Source of the DNA: Providencia stuartii
GTDB taxonomy: Bacteria; Pseudomonadota; Gammaproteobacteria; Enterobacterales; Enterobacteriaceae
NCBI RefSeq assembly: GCF_029277985.1
Contig: NZ_CP119546.1
Span: 1,984,001-2,048,000, forward strand
Length of the DNA: 64,000 nt
Reading direction: 5' to 3'
How positions within the stretch are numbered: position 1 is the stretch's first letter; the number at the start of each line of letters is the position of its first letter. Under the pieces are notes generated by a model. It was not told the origin of the DNA, did no database searches, and was given only the letters and a program-made list of their open reading frames with translations. Positions 50,203 to 59,131 of the stretch are shown here, piece by piece. The position numbers and the translations under genes are program-made.

Positions 50203-51534
50203 TTAAGCAAGTTCATCATTGAGTTGCGCAGGTTTACCTGAAAACATTTTTCCGATAAATAAAGAAATAATGAAAGCAATGATCCCCGGTATTAGCCAGC
50301 CCATACCTTGTTCAAACAGCGGTAAATGACTCACTAAAAATTGTTTAACGCCTTCGCTGAGTAATGCCATATTGTTGAGCGTATCTAACAAGCTCATGAA
50401 GACAATAACGGCAATTGTGATGCCATAAGATACTCTTGGTGCCGCCATATAACGTCGAGCAAATTGCAAGAACACAATCGTCACTGACGACGGGTAAATC
50501 ATCAGTAGAGCAGGGATAGTGACTCTTAACAGCGTATCCAGGCCAAAGGTTGAAACAATGGTCGTGAGTAGTGTGAAAAAGACGACCCAAAAACGATAGC
50601 CTAAACGATGATGGAAGGTCGCAAAATAGTCCGCACATGCGCTAGTAACACCAACCAGTGTTGTCATACTGGCTAATAAAACAATGCCACACATAATCCA
50701 TGTGCCAATTGAACCAAACAGTGCATCAACGTAGCGTGAGAAGATTTGCCCACCATTTGTCGCGGTATTCGCGACAACTTCACTGGTCGCACCAAGATAG
50801 AATAAACAAATGTAGAGAGCCGCCAGTAAGCTCACGGAAATTAAACCGGCTTTAATGGTGATAAAAGCAACTTGGCGAGGTTCAGTGATTTTTTTCGAGG
50901 CTAATGCGCGAGCTACGATCCCACCAAATGCCATTGCGGACAATACATCCATAGTTTGGTAGCCATCAATAACACCGCCAAAGAAGGCGTAATCCGCATA
51001 TTGCTTCACGGGGGCATTAATTGGAGACAGCGGCTCCACAACGACAGCGATACCTACAACCACTAAGAGAACAAGCAAAGCCGGTGTCATGAATTTGCCA
51101 ATAGCGCTGATCATCGTACCTTGCTTAAGCATGAAAAACAGCGAACAAACGTTGAAAATCAAAGCAAAGGTCAAATGAGATGCTGTACTTTTTTCAATAA
51201 ATCCTAAAGGGATAAAGCCCATTTCAAATGCCGTATTTGTTACCCTAGGCATGGCAAAAGTGGAGCCAACAATTAAGTACAGAGCAACCCAAAAAATAAC
51301 AGCGACCCATTTGGGTAAATCAACGGACAGTCTTTCTCCTCTGCCTTTAACGGCGACAGTGACCAGTGTCATGAAAGGCAGAATAACACCTGTGATAATA
51401 AAACCGAGCGAGGTACTAAACCAATCGGTACCGGACTGATAGCCTGCCATTGGAGGAAAAATGATGTTGCCAGCGCCTAAAAACAGCGCGAAGACCATCA
51501 TCCCAAGAATTACCATATCTTTAGTTGAAAACAT
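50203..51534 (-). CDS. brnQ: BrnQ branched-chain amino-acid:cation symporter
   Basis: 443 residues of the LIVCS family, about twelve transmembrane segments. The opening LGMMVFALFLGAGNIIFPPMAG is characteristic, and YQTMDVLSAMAFG near residue 195 matches family conservation. Imports leucine, isoleucine and valine. Convergent with yddG with a short gap. Confidence 0.95.
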   Translation of the reverse strand: MFSTKDMVILGMMVFALFLGAGNIIFPPMAGYQSGTDWFSTSLGFIITGVILPFMTLVTVAVKGRGERLSVDLPKWVAVIFWVALYLIVGSTFAMPRVTNTAFEMGFIPLGFIEKSTASHLTFALIFNVCSLFFMLKQGTMISAIGKFMTPALLVLLVVVGIAVVVEPLSPINAPVKQYADYAFFGGVIDGYQTMDVLSAMAFGGIVARALASKKITEPRQVAFITIKAGLISVSLLAALYICLFYLGATSEVVANTATNGGQIFSRYVDALFGSIGTWIMCGIVLLASMTTLVGVTSACADYFATFHHRLGYRFWVVFFTLLTTIVSTFGLDTLLRVTIPALLMIYPSSVTIVFLQFARRYMAAPRVSYGITIAVIVFMSLLDTLNNMALLSEGVKQFLVSHLPLFEQGMGWLIPGIIAFIISLFIGKMFSGKPAQLNDELA

Positions 51535-51719
51535 TTTACTACCTGTTTGTAATGTTTATTTTGCAATGAATATTTTAGTATTACAGTATTTTTAAGGGGG
51601 CAGATAGTATCAAATTTAGAGAAGTAAGTAAGGTTTTGCTGTTGAATTATATTTTTAACAGCAGCGAAATTAAGAGGGTGATACGTAAATGAATGGTATT
51701 ATTTTGTGGTATATCTTCA

Positions 51720-51744
51720 TTTGGCAGTGAAGTTCACTGCCAAA
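51720..51744. repeat. Perfect inverted repeat after yidA
   Basis: TTTGGCAGTGA and TCACTGCCAAA around three bases, just beyond the yidA-type gene stop. A terminator is likely, but the T-run is poor. Confidence 0.55.
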
Positions 51745-51748
51745 CAGA

Positions 51749-52567
51749 TTATTGGTGGTTGATAAATTTATTTAGTGCAACAGCAACACCATCTTCATTA
51801 TTGGTTGTTGTAACAAATTTTGCGATGTTTCGAACATTATCAATCGCATTTCCCATCGCGACAGGTACTTTGGCATATTGTAGCATTTGCACATCGTTAT
51901 TTTGATCACCAATACTCATGACTTTATCGGGTGTGATGCCGAGTTTCTCACAAATCAATTGTAATGCCGCGCCTTTACTGGCTGTTTTGTTCGAGATTTC
52001 TAAAAAGTAAGGGCTTGTATGCATTAAAGAGTAACTTTCAAAAGCGTCTTCAGGAATATAACCGATACCGACACTGAGCTTTTCAGGCTGGTCGACCATC
52101 ATGAACTTTGTAAATTTCAGGTCAGTGTCCATTTCATTTGCAGGGCAATATACAAGAGGTGTATTGGTCAGATAGGCATCGTGGACCGTGTAATGGCTGA
52201 TATGACGATTCGCTGTAAACATGGTGTTTTGTGCAAGCGCATGCATATGTACACCCACATCGTTAGCAAGGGAGACAAAATATTGGTAATCAGCGAAATC
52301 AAGTAAGTTTTCAATTAAATGAGTACCATCATTGGCTTGATGAATGACACTCCCATTATTACTAATACAGTAATCAGATGCGTTATCTAGCCCGAGCTCT
52401 TTAAGGTAAGGGGATATCCCAGAAAATGGTCGCCCAGATGCGAGTACAACACGAACACCTTTATTTTTAGCCTGAATGACGGCATCTTTGACAGCGGGTG
52501 TAATTTGGTGCTGAGAGTTGAGTAAAGTACCATCTAAATCAATCGCTACCAGTTTGATAGACATCAA
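51749..52567 (-). CDS. yidA: YidA-type HAD sugar phosphatase (Cof-type)
   Basis: 272 residues. HAD motif I is AIDLDGTLL (about 8-16), motif II GRPFSG, motif III lysine in ISNKTASKGAAL, motif IV GDQNNDVQML with acidic pair. The type IIB cap lies between. YFLEISNK and MHALAQNTMFTANRHISHYTVH are close to E. coli YidA, which hydrolyses sugar phosphates such as erythrose-4-P. The N-terminal Met pair leaves the start ambiguous by one codon. Confidence 0.86.
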   Translation of the reverse strand: MMSIKLVAIDLDGTLLNSQHQITPAVKDAVIQAKNKGVRVVLASGRPFSGISPYLKELGLDNASDYCISNNGSVIHQANDGTHLIENLLDFADYQYFVSLANDVGVHMHALAQNTMFTANRHISHYTVHDAYLTNTPLVYCPANEMDTDLKFTKFMMVDQPEKLSVGIGYIPEDAFESYSLMHTSPYFLEISNKTASKGAALQLICEKLGITPDKVMSIGDQNNDVQMLQYAKVPVAMGNAIDNVRNIAKFVTTTNNEDGVAVALNKFINHQ

Positions 52568-52816
52568 CGCCTCCGATTAATGATATTTAATTGAAATACC
52601 TTACTCTATTTACAAAAAATGTAAATTAGCTAAAAAAGAGTGGTGACGATAAATGTGTAAGATGGCTTTGCATATTGAATGCGTTATCCCAAGGACTTGC
52701 CTCGTCGCTATGGGATAGTTCGGGTGCGCTGATAATATAAAATTACTAAAGTGACAATGGCTTATGGCATTGAATGCGTGAAGAGACGTGATAGTTTCAA
52801 TGCCAATAAGGCATCT

Positions 52817-53200
52817 TCACTCACGGTGGTTCGCTAAATGTAATGGTTCTTTGACGTCTAAATCAATATCAACATTTTGCCTAAAATCAAATGGCGTGAT
52901 GCCATATTCTTTACGGAACATGTAGGTGAAATGCGACTGTGAGCCAAACCCAAAGTCTAGTGCAATATCGAAAATAGACTGATCGCTGTTTCTCAACAGG
53001 TTTACCGCGCCAGCAAGTCGGCGTTGGCGAATATACTTACCCAATGAAATTCCAGTGACTTCTTTAAAAATTTTCTGCATATGCCAAAGCGAATAGCCTG
53101 AGTAGGCAGCAAGCTCTTCTAAATGGATAACACGGCCTAAATGTTCTTCAATCCATTTGCTTAGGGCATAAACAAGTGCTAAGTGGTTGTCTTGTGGCAT
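52817..53200 (-). CDS. MarA/SoxS/Rob-family AraC-type activator
   Basis: 127 residues, just the DNA-binding domain with two helix-turn-helix motifs (LEELAAYSGYSLWHMQKIFKE and IFDIALDFGFGSQSHFTYMFR), no ligand domain. It is about 50% like MarA by eye. In Providencia the activator AarP, and in Proteus PqrA, are of this type and raise antibiotic resistance; this gene may be one of them, but I cannot decide. Expected targets are efflux and porin genes. Confidence 0.8.
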   Translation of the reverse strand: MPQDNHLALVYALSKWIEEHLGRVIHLEELAAYSGYSLWHMQKIFKEVTGISLGKYIRQRRLAGAVNLLRNSDQSIFDIALDFGFGSQSHFTYMFRKEYGITPFDFRQNVDIDLDVKEPLHLANHRE

Positions 53201-53786
53201 CTCGATTTAATTACTGAGGTCGTTGACCTTTTGGCGTTAAATTTTGTTCGAAGTACAGTTGTTCTGTCGAATTGAGTTAATTAAAGCATTATTCCTCAAT
53301 TATGTAATAAAGAACAATAGTAAAACATGTATACCCGAACTCCGTAGGGGTCATTCGTGACCAATCTAGCACGGTATGACGAACCCGTATAAAACTATTT
53401 GTCTATCATTATTGATGAAGCGGCGAGCAGAATATTTATCAATATGATTGAAAAATAAACATTAACTTCTGATAGCCCTTAATAAAGTAGCTGAAGTATA
53501 CACAACTTCATTTGTTTATGACAAAGGCTGGTTGTGCGGAATTGCCATTGAATTGATGAAAAAAAAGTCAATCAAACTGGGTTTTTAACGATTAGTTGGA
53601 AAATTGAGCATAAATACAAAAATGGATGGAAATTGCTTATTTTCCTCAAACTTTACTTGAATGACTGATGTAACATTTTATGTTAACCATCATCGACAGA
53701 TAGCCATATCACCTTACTCGAGAGTGAATTAATTATAACACCATGAAAAGTAATATGTATTACGCCGTTTTTAAGGGAGATCATAG
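53201..53786. other. Gap between the MarA-like gene and mgrB
   Basis: 586 bases. TATAAC at 53734-53739 could be the -10 of mgrB with a start near 53746. I looked for a PhoP box (two (T/G)GTTTA half-sites 11 bases apart) and found only scattered GTTTA/GTTAA halves, none in register. Open 37-codon stretch at about 53465-53590 lacks a start. Confidence 0.45.
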
Positions 53787-53930
53787 TTGAAATACAAATT
53801 GGTGATCGGTATTTGCATCGTGATAACCTGCATTTTCTTATATCTTTTAGCGATGGATAGCCTTTGCGACCAAGGCGGCGAAAACTTTATATATGGTATC
53901 TGCGGAGTCACTGACTGGTTACCGTTTTGA
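53787..53930 (+). CDS. mgrB: MgrB-like small membrane protein, predicted PhoQ inhibitor
   Basis: 47 residues from TTG 53787 with AAGGGAGA six bases upstream. The layout is that of MgrB: short cytoplasmic start, one transmembrane helix (about 5-24), then LCDQ at 26-29, GIC at 37-39 and WLPF at the end. E. coli MgrB is also 47 residues, with MCDQ, GIC at 37-39 and IPW. The two cysteines (27 and 39) correspond to C28 and C39, which form the essential disulfide. MgrB binds PhoQ and dampens it. phoPQ is in this window at 21.2-23.4 kb. It is too short for standard ORF calls and starts with TTG, so it could easily be missed. Confidence 0.85.
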   Translation: MKYKLVIGICIVITCIFLYLLAMDSLCDQGGENFIYGICGVTDWLPF

Positions 53931-54127
53931 ATTTATTCTTTTATGCGTCATAATGTGCTCCTTCTGCAATTTTTGTCACGTAACCTCAATATTTAATATG
54001 CTAAATGCTCATAATAGGGCAGAGTAGGTATTGAGATAGTGTTAATAATAAAATTCAAATAAACGTGTATGATTTGCTCAATAATTAGAGATAACAAGCA
54101 AATACATAGGATGATAAGGGTAAAGTT

Positions 54128-55510
54128 ATGGCGCAAGAGCAGCAGACGCTAAAGCGTGGATTAAAGAATAGGCATATCCAATTGATTGCTTTGGGGGGCG
54201 CCGTAGGTACAGGGTTGTTTCTTGGAATAGCCACAACGATTAAGATGGCGGGGCCTTCTGTATTACTAGGGTATGCATTATGTGGTTTTATCGCCTTTCT
54301 GATTATGCGTCAGTTAGGGGAAATGATTGTTCAAGAGCCTGTTGCAGGTTCATTTAGCCACTTCGCGTTTAAGTATTGGGGCGGTTTTGCAGGCTTCTTG
54401 TCTGGCTGGAATTACTGGTTTATGTTTATCCTCGTAGGGATGACGGAACTGACCGCAGCTGGGGAGTATATGCGACGTTGGTGGCCTGACTTACCTATTT
54501 GGGTCTCTGCTGCTGTTTTCTTTATTGCTGTTAATGCGGTCAACTTAATCAATGTGCGCTCTTATGGCGAAACCGAATTTTGGTTTGCTTTAATTAAAGT
54601 GATTGCTGTAATTGCGATGATTGTCTTTGGTTGTTATTTATTATTGAGCGGTAAAGGTGGCCCACAAGCCAGCATCTCTAACTTATGGGAGCATGGTGGT
54701 TTCTTTGCTAATGATTTTATAGGGTTATTAATGGCATTAGCCATTATTATGTTCTCATTTGGTGGCCTTGAGCTGGTTGGGATCACTGCCGCGGAAGCCG
54801 AAGAGCCTGAAAAAAGTATTCCGAAGGCGATCAACCAAGTTGTTTATCGTATCCTGATTTTCTATATAGGCTCACTAACGGTATTACTGGCTTTATACCC
54901 ATGGGTTAATCTAGATGGTGAAACAAGTCCATTTGTTTTAATTTTCCATGAATTAGGTGACATGCTGGTTGCAAATGCATTAAACGTGATTATCTTGATC
55001 GCTGCTCTTTCGGTGTATAATAGTGCAGCTTATTGTACAAGCCGTATGTTATATGGCTTAGCGCAACAACAAAATGCCCCTCAATTTATGGCGAAAGTAA
55101 ATAAAGGTGGCGTGCCTGTCATGGCGCTGATCGTATCGGGTATTGCAACTTCTGGCGGAATTGTGATCAACTTTATCATGGAAGGTAAAGCATTTGCTTT
55201 ACTGATGACATTGGTTGTGACAACGCTGGTTCTTAACTGGATTATGATTTGTGTTTCTAACTTAAAGTTTAGAGCGCAAATGAACAAACAAGGTATTGAA
55301 ACGAAGTTTAAAAGTATTTGGTATCCATTCGGCAATTACCTGTGCTTAGCCTTTTTAGCGATGATTTTAATTATTATCTTAATGATGGATGGGCTAAGGA
55401 TCTCGGTCTTGATCATGCCAGTATGGATTGCGGTGCTATGGATTGGTTATCAGTTCTCTGGGGCGAAGAAACAAGAAGCTGAAAAAAACAAGGCATCGAC
55501 AGCTAATTAA
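54128..55510 (+). CDS. Aromatic amino-acid permease, AroP/PheP family
   Basis: 460 residues, twelve transmembrane segments, APC superfamily. LKRGLKNRHIQLIALGGAVGTGLFLG is the family start. EPVAGSFSHFAFKYWG, GGPQASISNLW and FHELGDMLVANALN are closer to AroP, while WYPFGNYLCLAFLAMIL is closer to PheP. It imports phenylalanine, tyrosine or tryptophan with H+. No TyrR box (TGTAAA-N6-TTTACA) is visible upstream. AAGGGTAAAG lies before ATG 54128. Confidence 0.9.
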   Translation: MAQEQQTLKRGLKNRHIQLIALGGAVGTGLFLGIATTIKMAGPSVLLGYALCGFIAFLIMRQLGEMIVQEPVAGSFSHFAFKYWGGFAGFLSGWNYWFMFILVGMTELTAAGEYMRRWWPDLPIWVSAAVFFIAVNAVNLINVRSYGETEFWFALIKVIAVIAMIVFGCYLLLSGKGGPQASISNLWEHGGFFANDFIGLLMALAIIMFSFGGLELVGITAAEAEEPEKSIPKAINQVVYRILIFYIGSLTVLLALYPWVNLDGETSPFVLIFHELGDMLVANALNVIILIAALSVYNSAAYCTSRMLYGLAQQQNAPQFMAKVNKGGVPVMALIVSGIATSGGIVINFIMEGKAFALLMTLVVTTLVLNWIMICVSNLKFRAQMNKQGIETKFKSIWYPFGNYLCLAFLAMILIIILMMDGLRISVLIMPVWIAVLWIGYQFSGAKKQEAEKNKASTAN

Positions 55511-55562
55511 TTAGCTTCAACATCAATTAATGTAATTATTCATTTCATTGATGGGAGGCTTT

Positions 55563-55979
55563 ATGGAGACACGATTTGCCCAATGCCATTGTGGCAGCGT
55601 TAAATTCAAAGTAACACTCACCGATGGATTGAATACCCTAAGACGATGCAATTGCTCCTACTGCCGAATGAGAGGGGCAATTGCAGTCTCTGCACCATTA
55701 TCTGGTATTGAAATTCTTGAAGGCAAACAAAAGTTAACCGAGTATCGGTTTAACACACAGCAGGCTGCTCATTTCTTCTGTTCTGTTTGTGGCATTTATA
55801 CCTTTCATCAACGGCGCTCAAATCCTGAACAATATGGCGTGAATGTTGCTTGCCTAGAAGGCGTTTCGCCTTTTGATTTCGAAACAGTCAATGTTATGGA
55901 TGGCATAAATCACCCGCAAGATGGCGGTGGTGGTGTTGTTGGGTATTTAACTTATCGGAAAGCAACGAATCAAAAATAA
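55563..55979 (+). CDS. GFA-family protein (CENP-V/glutathione-dependent formaldehyde-activating type)
   Basis: 138 residues from ATG 55563, set by GGGAGG nine bases before it. Zinc ligands are CHCGSVKF (about 8-15), CNCSYCRMRG (about 29-38) and CSVCGIYTFH (about 68-77), the pattern of the GFA domain. Members bind zinc; the original formaldehyde activity is doubtful for most. No glutathione-related neighbours. Substrate unknown. Confidence 0.85.
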   Translation: METRFAQCHCGSVKFKVTLTDGLNTLRRCNCSYCRMRGAIAVSAPLSGIEILEGKQKLTEYRFNTQQAAHFFCSVCGIYTFHQRRSNPEQYGVNVACLEGVSPFDFETVNVMDGINHPQDGGGGVVGYLTYRKATNQK

Positions 55980-56053
55980 TGCATCAATCAAAATGGCCAG
56001 TAACAGAATACTGTTGCTGACCACTTTTGTTGTTATTTAATGAATAATACGGA

Positions 56054-56629
56054 TTACCACTGCCAACGAAGCCAGGCAAATAACACGTTGCCGTTATTAT
56101 GAGTTCCTGGAATATAAGTGGCTTGAACCGCTAATCGGTCATATTCCATAGAAACTAATGGGAGTGGTAGAGGCAATGGAATATAGTAGTAGTCATCACG
56201 AGCCGTCACGCTTAGCGTGAAACCTGCCCCCATTTTAAAACCATCCAGTTCGCCTGGGATCCACATTTTTTGAAAAGCATAACCTGCGATTGGCTCGACT
56301 TTGTTATGTGAGTCCATGAACGCCATAGCATATAAGGCATGCCAGTCATTATCTTCATCATAGCGATATTTACCGAGACCAAATCCCCAAGGATTTTCAT
56401 TATAACTGTCGGTTTTTTCTTTATCGTAAGTAAACCGGTTATGCCATGTTAAAACAGGAATATAGATGTCGTATTGATCCGAATCCCAAGTAGTACTGAC
56501 ATTTCGAGTAAATTTATCCCAGAGTCCCTCAGACTCTTGAGCTGTGTTGGTGGATGACGCGAAGCAGATGGAAGTCATCATTAAAGCTGATGCTCCTACA
56601 ACTTGCTGCAATTTTTTATTAACTCTCAT
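56054..56629 (-). CDS. pagP: PagP lipid A palmitoyltransferase
   Basis: 191 residues. A signal peptide of ~24 residues is followed by a helix and an eight-stranded barrel. Catalytic residues are His in TWHNRFTYD (about 62) and Asp-Ser in MAFMDSHNK (about 105-106). VTARDDYYYIPLPLPLPLVS and TYIPGTHNNGNVLFAW match PagP. It transfers palmitate from phospholipid to lipid A in the outer membrane and protects against cationic peptides. PhoP-activated in other enterics; I see no PhoP box on its strand here. Confidence 0.92.
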   Translation of the reverse strand: MRVNKKLQQVVGASALMMTSICFASSTNTAQESEGLWDKFTRNVSTTWDSDQYDIYIPVLTWHNRFTYDKEKTDSYNENPWGFGLGKYRYDEDNDWHALYAMAFMDSHNKVEPIAGYAFQKMWIPGELDGFKMGAGFTLSVTARDDYYYIPLPLPLPLVSMEYDRLAVQATYIPGTHNNGNVLFAWLRWQW

Positions 56630-56894
56630 TGTAAATCCGATTCAGGTTAATGCGTGTTTCGATGGCATTGAAGTAGATAAATATGGGTAATAAGTCTCGA
56701 CTATCATGACTGATAATATGCTTATACACTTTAATTATTTTAGTTTACATAGGTGAGTTATAACAGCATTAATTGAATTTGCCTAATATTGGGCATTATC
56801 TTAATTGTCTCTGCATAATCAGCCATGTAAGGAAAGCTATGGCTGATAGGCTGGTCTGTTGCGAGAAAAAATGCGATACTTATTCAGTATTTTT

Positions 56895-56967
56895 GGCTCG
56901 GGGCGTCGCTTAAGACTGAGAAGCACCCGTATTACCTGATCTGGATAATGCCAGCGTAGGGAAGTCG
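56895..56967 (+). ncRNA. TPP riboswitch (THI element)
   Basis: Contains the hallmark aptamer pieces in order: CUCGGGG near 56897, CTGAGAA in the J3-2 position, ACCCGTATTACCTGATCTGG and the THI-box end ATGCCAGCGTAGGGAA. It matches the E. coli thiM/thiC aptamer nearly base for base. Thiamine diphosphate binding should reduce thiD expression. Confidence 0.95.
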
Positions 56968-56997
56968 GAAGCGTCAATGATAAACCTTCCAATAGAC

Positions 56998-57023
56998 CAC
57001 TCCTTATGCTGTGCTTAGGAGTG
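56998..57023 (+). promoter_or_regulatory. Shine-Dalgarno-sequestering hairpin before thiD
   Basis: CACTCCT (56998-57004) pairs with AGGAGTG (57017-57023), which holds the AGGAG ribosome site nine bases before ATG 57031. This is the expression platform expected for a translational TPP riboswitch. Confidence 0.75.
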
Positions 57024-57030
57024 ACATTTC

Positions 57031-57828
57031 ATGAGAATCAATGCGTTAACCATTGCTGGAACAGACCCTTCTGGTGGCGCTGGGATCCAAGCGGATTTAA
57101 AAACGTTTTCGGCACTCGGTGCTTATGGAACGAGTGTAATGACTGCTTTGGTAGCGCAAAATACCCGAGGTGTGCAATCAGTTCACGAATTACCTGATAC
57201 GTTTGTTGCTGCGCAGCTCGCATCGGTACTTAGTGATGTGCGTATTGATAGCGCTAAGATCGGCATGTTATTCAACCAAGAAGTCATTGCTGTCGTGGCG
57301 CAAGCCTTAAAGCAATATCATATTCCTCATATTGTTTTAGATACGGTGATGATCGCTAAAAGTGGTGATCCATTATTACTTCCTGACGCAATTGATGCGA
57401 TGCGACGTGAGCTTCTGCCTTTGGTTTCACTTATTACCCCTAACTTACCTGAAGCGGCGGCATTGTTAGATGAACAAGTCGCGAAAACAGAAGCCCAAAT
57501 GCTCAGTCAAGGGCATCGATTACTAGAAATGGGGTGTCAGGCGGTTTTAATGAAAGGTGGACATTTAACTGACAGTGAAAGTCCCGATTGGTTGATTACT
57601 CCTGAAGGCGAGTGGCGCTTTACGTCACCAAGAGTGAATACGCGTCATACTCATGGTACAGGCTGCACTCTGTCTGCCGCATTAGCGGCACTGAGGCCTC
57701 GATTTGCTAATTGGCAGCAAACGATTCCTGAAGCCAAAGCATATTTACAAGCGGCGTTAGAGCATGCGGATAGCTTAGAGGTGGGGGAAGGGATCGGACC
57801 TGTTCATCATTTTCATGCGTGGTGGTAA
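57031..57828 (+). CDS. thiD: ThiD hydroxymethylpyrimidine (phosphate) kinase
   Basis: 265 residues, ribokinase-like fold. TIAGTDPSGGAGIQADLKTF at the N-terminus binds HMP, and HTHGTGCTLSAALAA near 210-225 holds the catalytic Cys/Asp-region and ATP anion hole. It phosphorylates HMP to HMP-PP in thiamine synthesis. Controlled by the riboswitch upstream. Single gene; thiM and thiE are not nearby. Confidence 0.95.
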   Translation: MRINALTIAGTDPSGGAGIQADLKTFSALGAYGTSVMTALVAQNTRGVQSVHELPDTFVAAQLASVLSDVRIDSAKIGMLFNQEVIAVVAQALKQYHIPHIVLDTVMIAKSGDPLLLPDAIDAMRRELLPLVSLITPNLPEAAALLDEQVAKTEAQMLSQGHRLLEMGCQAVLMKGGHLTDSESPDWLITPEGEWRFTSPRVNTRHTHGTGCTLSAALAALRPRFANWQQTIPEAKAYLQAALEHADSLEVGEGIGPVHHFHAWW

Positions 57829-57957
57829 GGTGAACCACAAAAGTGCCTTCTTATGAAGGCTCCATGTTACTGATTGACAGAGTGTGCTTGCTGGCATATT
57901 GGCTATGCTGATTGAAAATCAATTAGGAAAATTGAGTATCATTTTTCCTGATAACAT

Positions 57958-57989
57958 AAAGCGGGAAAAGAGGTTTTTTATCCCGCTTT
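57958..57989. terminator. Inverted repeat between thiD and fbaB
   Basis: AAAGCGGGA and TCCCGCTTT pair perfectly around a 14-base T-rich loop, between convergent genes. No T-run past the stem on the minus strand. Confidence 0.55.
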
Positions 57990-58035
57990 GTCAACAATTT
58001 TATCCTGCAATCAGAGGACGTTAGGTAGATAAAGC

Positions 58036-59085
58036 TTAAGCGATGGTGATGTCTTTATTCAGGTAAACATCTTGCACGGCATTGATTAACTCGACGCCTT
58101 CCTTCATCGATTTCTTAAAGGCTTTACGGCCTAATATTAATCCCATACCACCTGCACGCTTGTTGATTACAGCAGTACGAACGGAATCACTTAAATCATT
58201 TTGCCCTGAAGCGCCGCCGGAGTTGATCAGGCCCGCACGTCCCATGTAGCAGTTGGCTAATTGATAACGTACAAGGTCGATTGGGTTATCTGTTGTCAGT
58301 TTGGTATAAACGCGCTCATCAGTATGACCAAACCCAATGGCTTTATAGCCCCCATTGTTTTCAGCCATTTTCTGCTTAACAATATCAGCGCCAATAGTTG
58401 CCGCGATGTGGTTAGCTTGCCCTGTTAAATCGGCACTTGCATGGTAATCAACGCCATCTTTTTTAAATGCGGAGTTGCGTAAATAAGCCCAGAGAACTGT
58501 GACCATACCAAGTTCATGTGCCCGTTCAAATGCCGCTGAGATTTCTTCAATTTGGCGACGAGACTCATGAGAACCGAAGTAGATGGTAGCACCTACAGCA
58601 ACCGCCCCCATTTCAAATGCTTGTTCGACACTTGCATAGAGTGTTTGGTCATATTGTGCTGGATAACTAAGGGTTTCGTTATGATTGAGCTTAACTAAAA
58701 AAGGAATTTTATGAGCATAACGACGGGAAACGGCAGCCAGTACGCCATAGGTAGAGGCAACACAGTTACAACCGGCTTCAATGGCCAACTCTACAATATT
58801 TTTAGGATCAAAATAGAGGGGGTTAGCGGCAAATGAGGCTGCTGCTGAATGCTCAACGCCTTGATCCACAGGAAGAATAGATAAATAACCCGTTCCCGCT
58901 AAGCGACCATGATTAAATAAAGTTTGCATTGAACGAAGGACGCTATTGGGGCGGTTATTATCGATCATGACACGATCGACAAAATCAGAACCAGGTAAAT
59001 AAATGCTGTCACGGGGAATGGTTTGGCAACGATGGTCAAGAAGCGTTGATGCTTCAGAACCTAACAGCTTGGCGATATCAGTCAT
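58036..59085 (-). CDS. fbaB: FbaB class I fructose-bisphosphate aldolase
   Basis: 349 residues from ATG 59085, set by GGAGGAAG immediately upstream; ATG 59097 is in frame but lies inside that site. DhnA-type class I aldolase: [21 protein letters not shown] with substrate lysine, and GADIVKQKM carrying the Schiff-base lysine. Used in gluconeogenic growth in E. coli. The next gene on the strand is yegS with 46 bases between. Confidence 0.95.
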   Translation of the reverse strand: MTDIAKLLGSEASTLLDHRCQTIPRDSIYLPGSDFVDRVMIDNNRPNSVLRSMQTLFNHGRLAGTGYLSILPVDQGVEHSAAASFAANPLYFDPKNIVELAIEAGCNCVASTYGVLAAVSRRYAHKIPFLVKLNHNETLSYPAQYDQTLYASVEQAFEMGAVAVGATIYFGSHESRRQIEEISAAFERAHELGMVTVLWAYLRNSAFKKDGVDYHASADLTGQANHIAATIGADIVKQKMAENNGGYKAIGFGHTDERVYTKLTTDNPIDLVRYQLANCYMGRAGLINSGGASGQNDLSDSVRTAVINKRAGGMGLILGRKAFKKSMKEGVELINAVQDVYLNKDITIA

Positions 59086-59131
59086 GACTTCCTCCATTTA
59101 ACAAAAGTCTAGGGGATGTTAATCATTAAAT

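Noticed and set aside
53465..53590. 37-codon open stretch ending in KKKSIKLGF upstream of mgrB
   Set aside because: No usable start codon or ribosome site, and no recognisable family.
53600..53786. PhoP box upstream of mgrB
   Set aside because: Only isolated GTTTA-like halves with 12-base or other spacing, not the 11-base direct repeat.
56630..56800. PhoP box upstream of pagP
   Set aside because: A GTTTA half (near 56753) exists on the plus strand with a poor partner, and the orientation is wrong for pagP.
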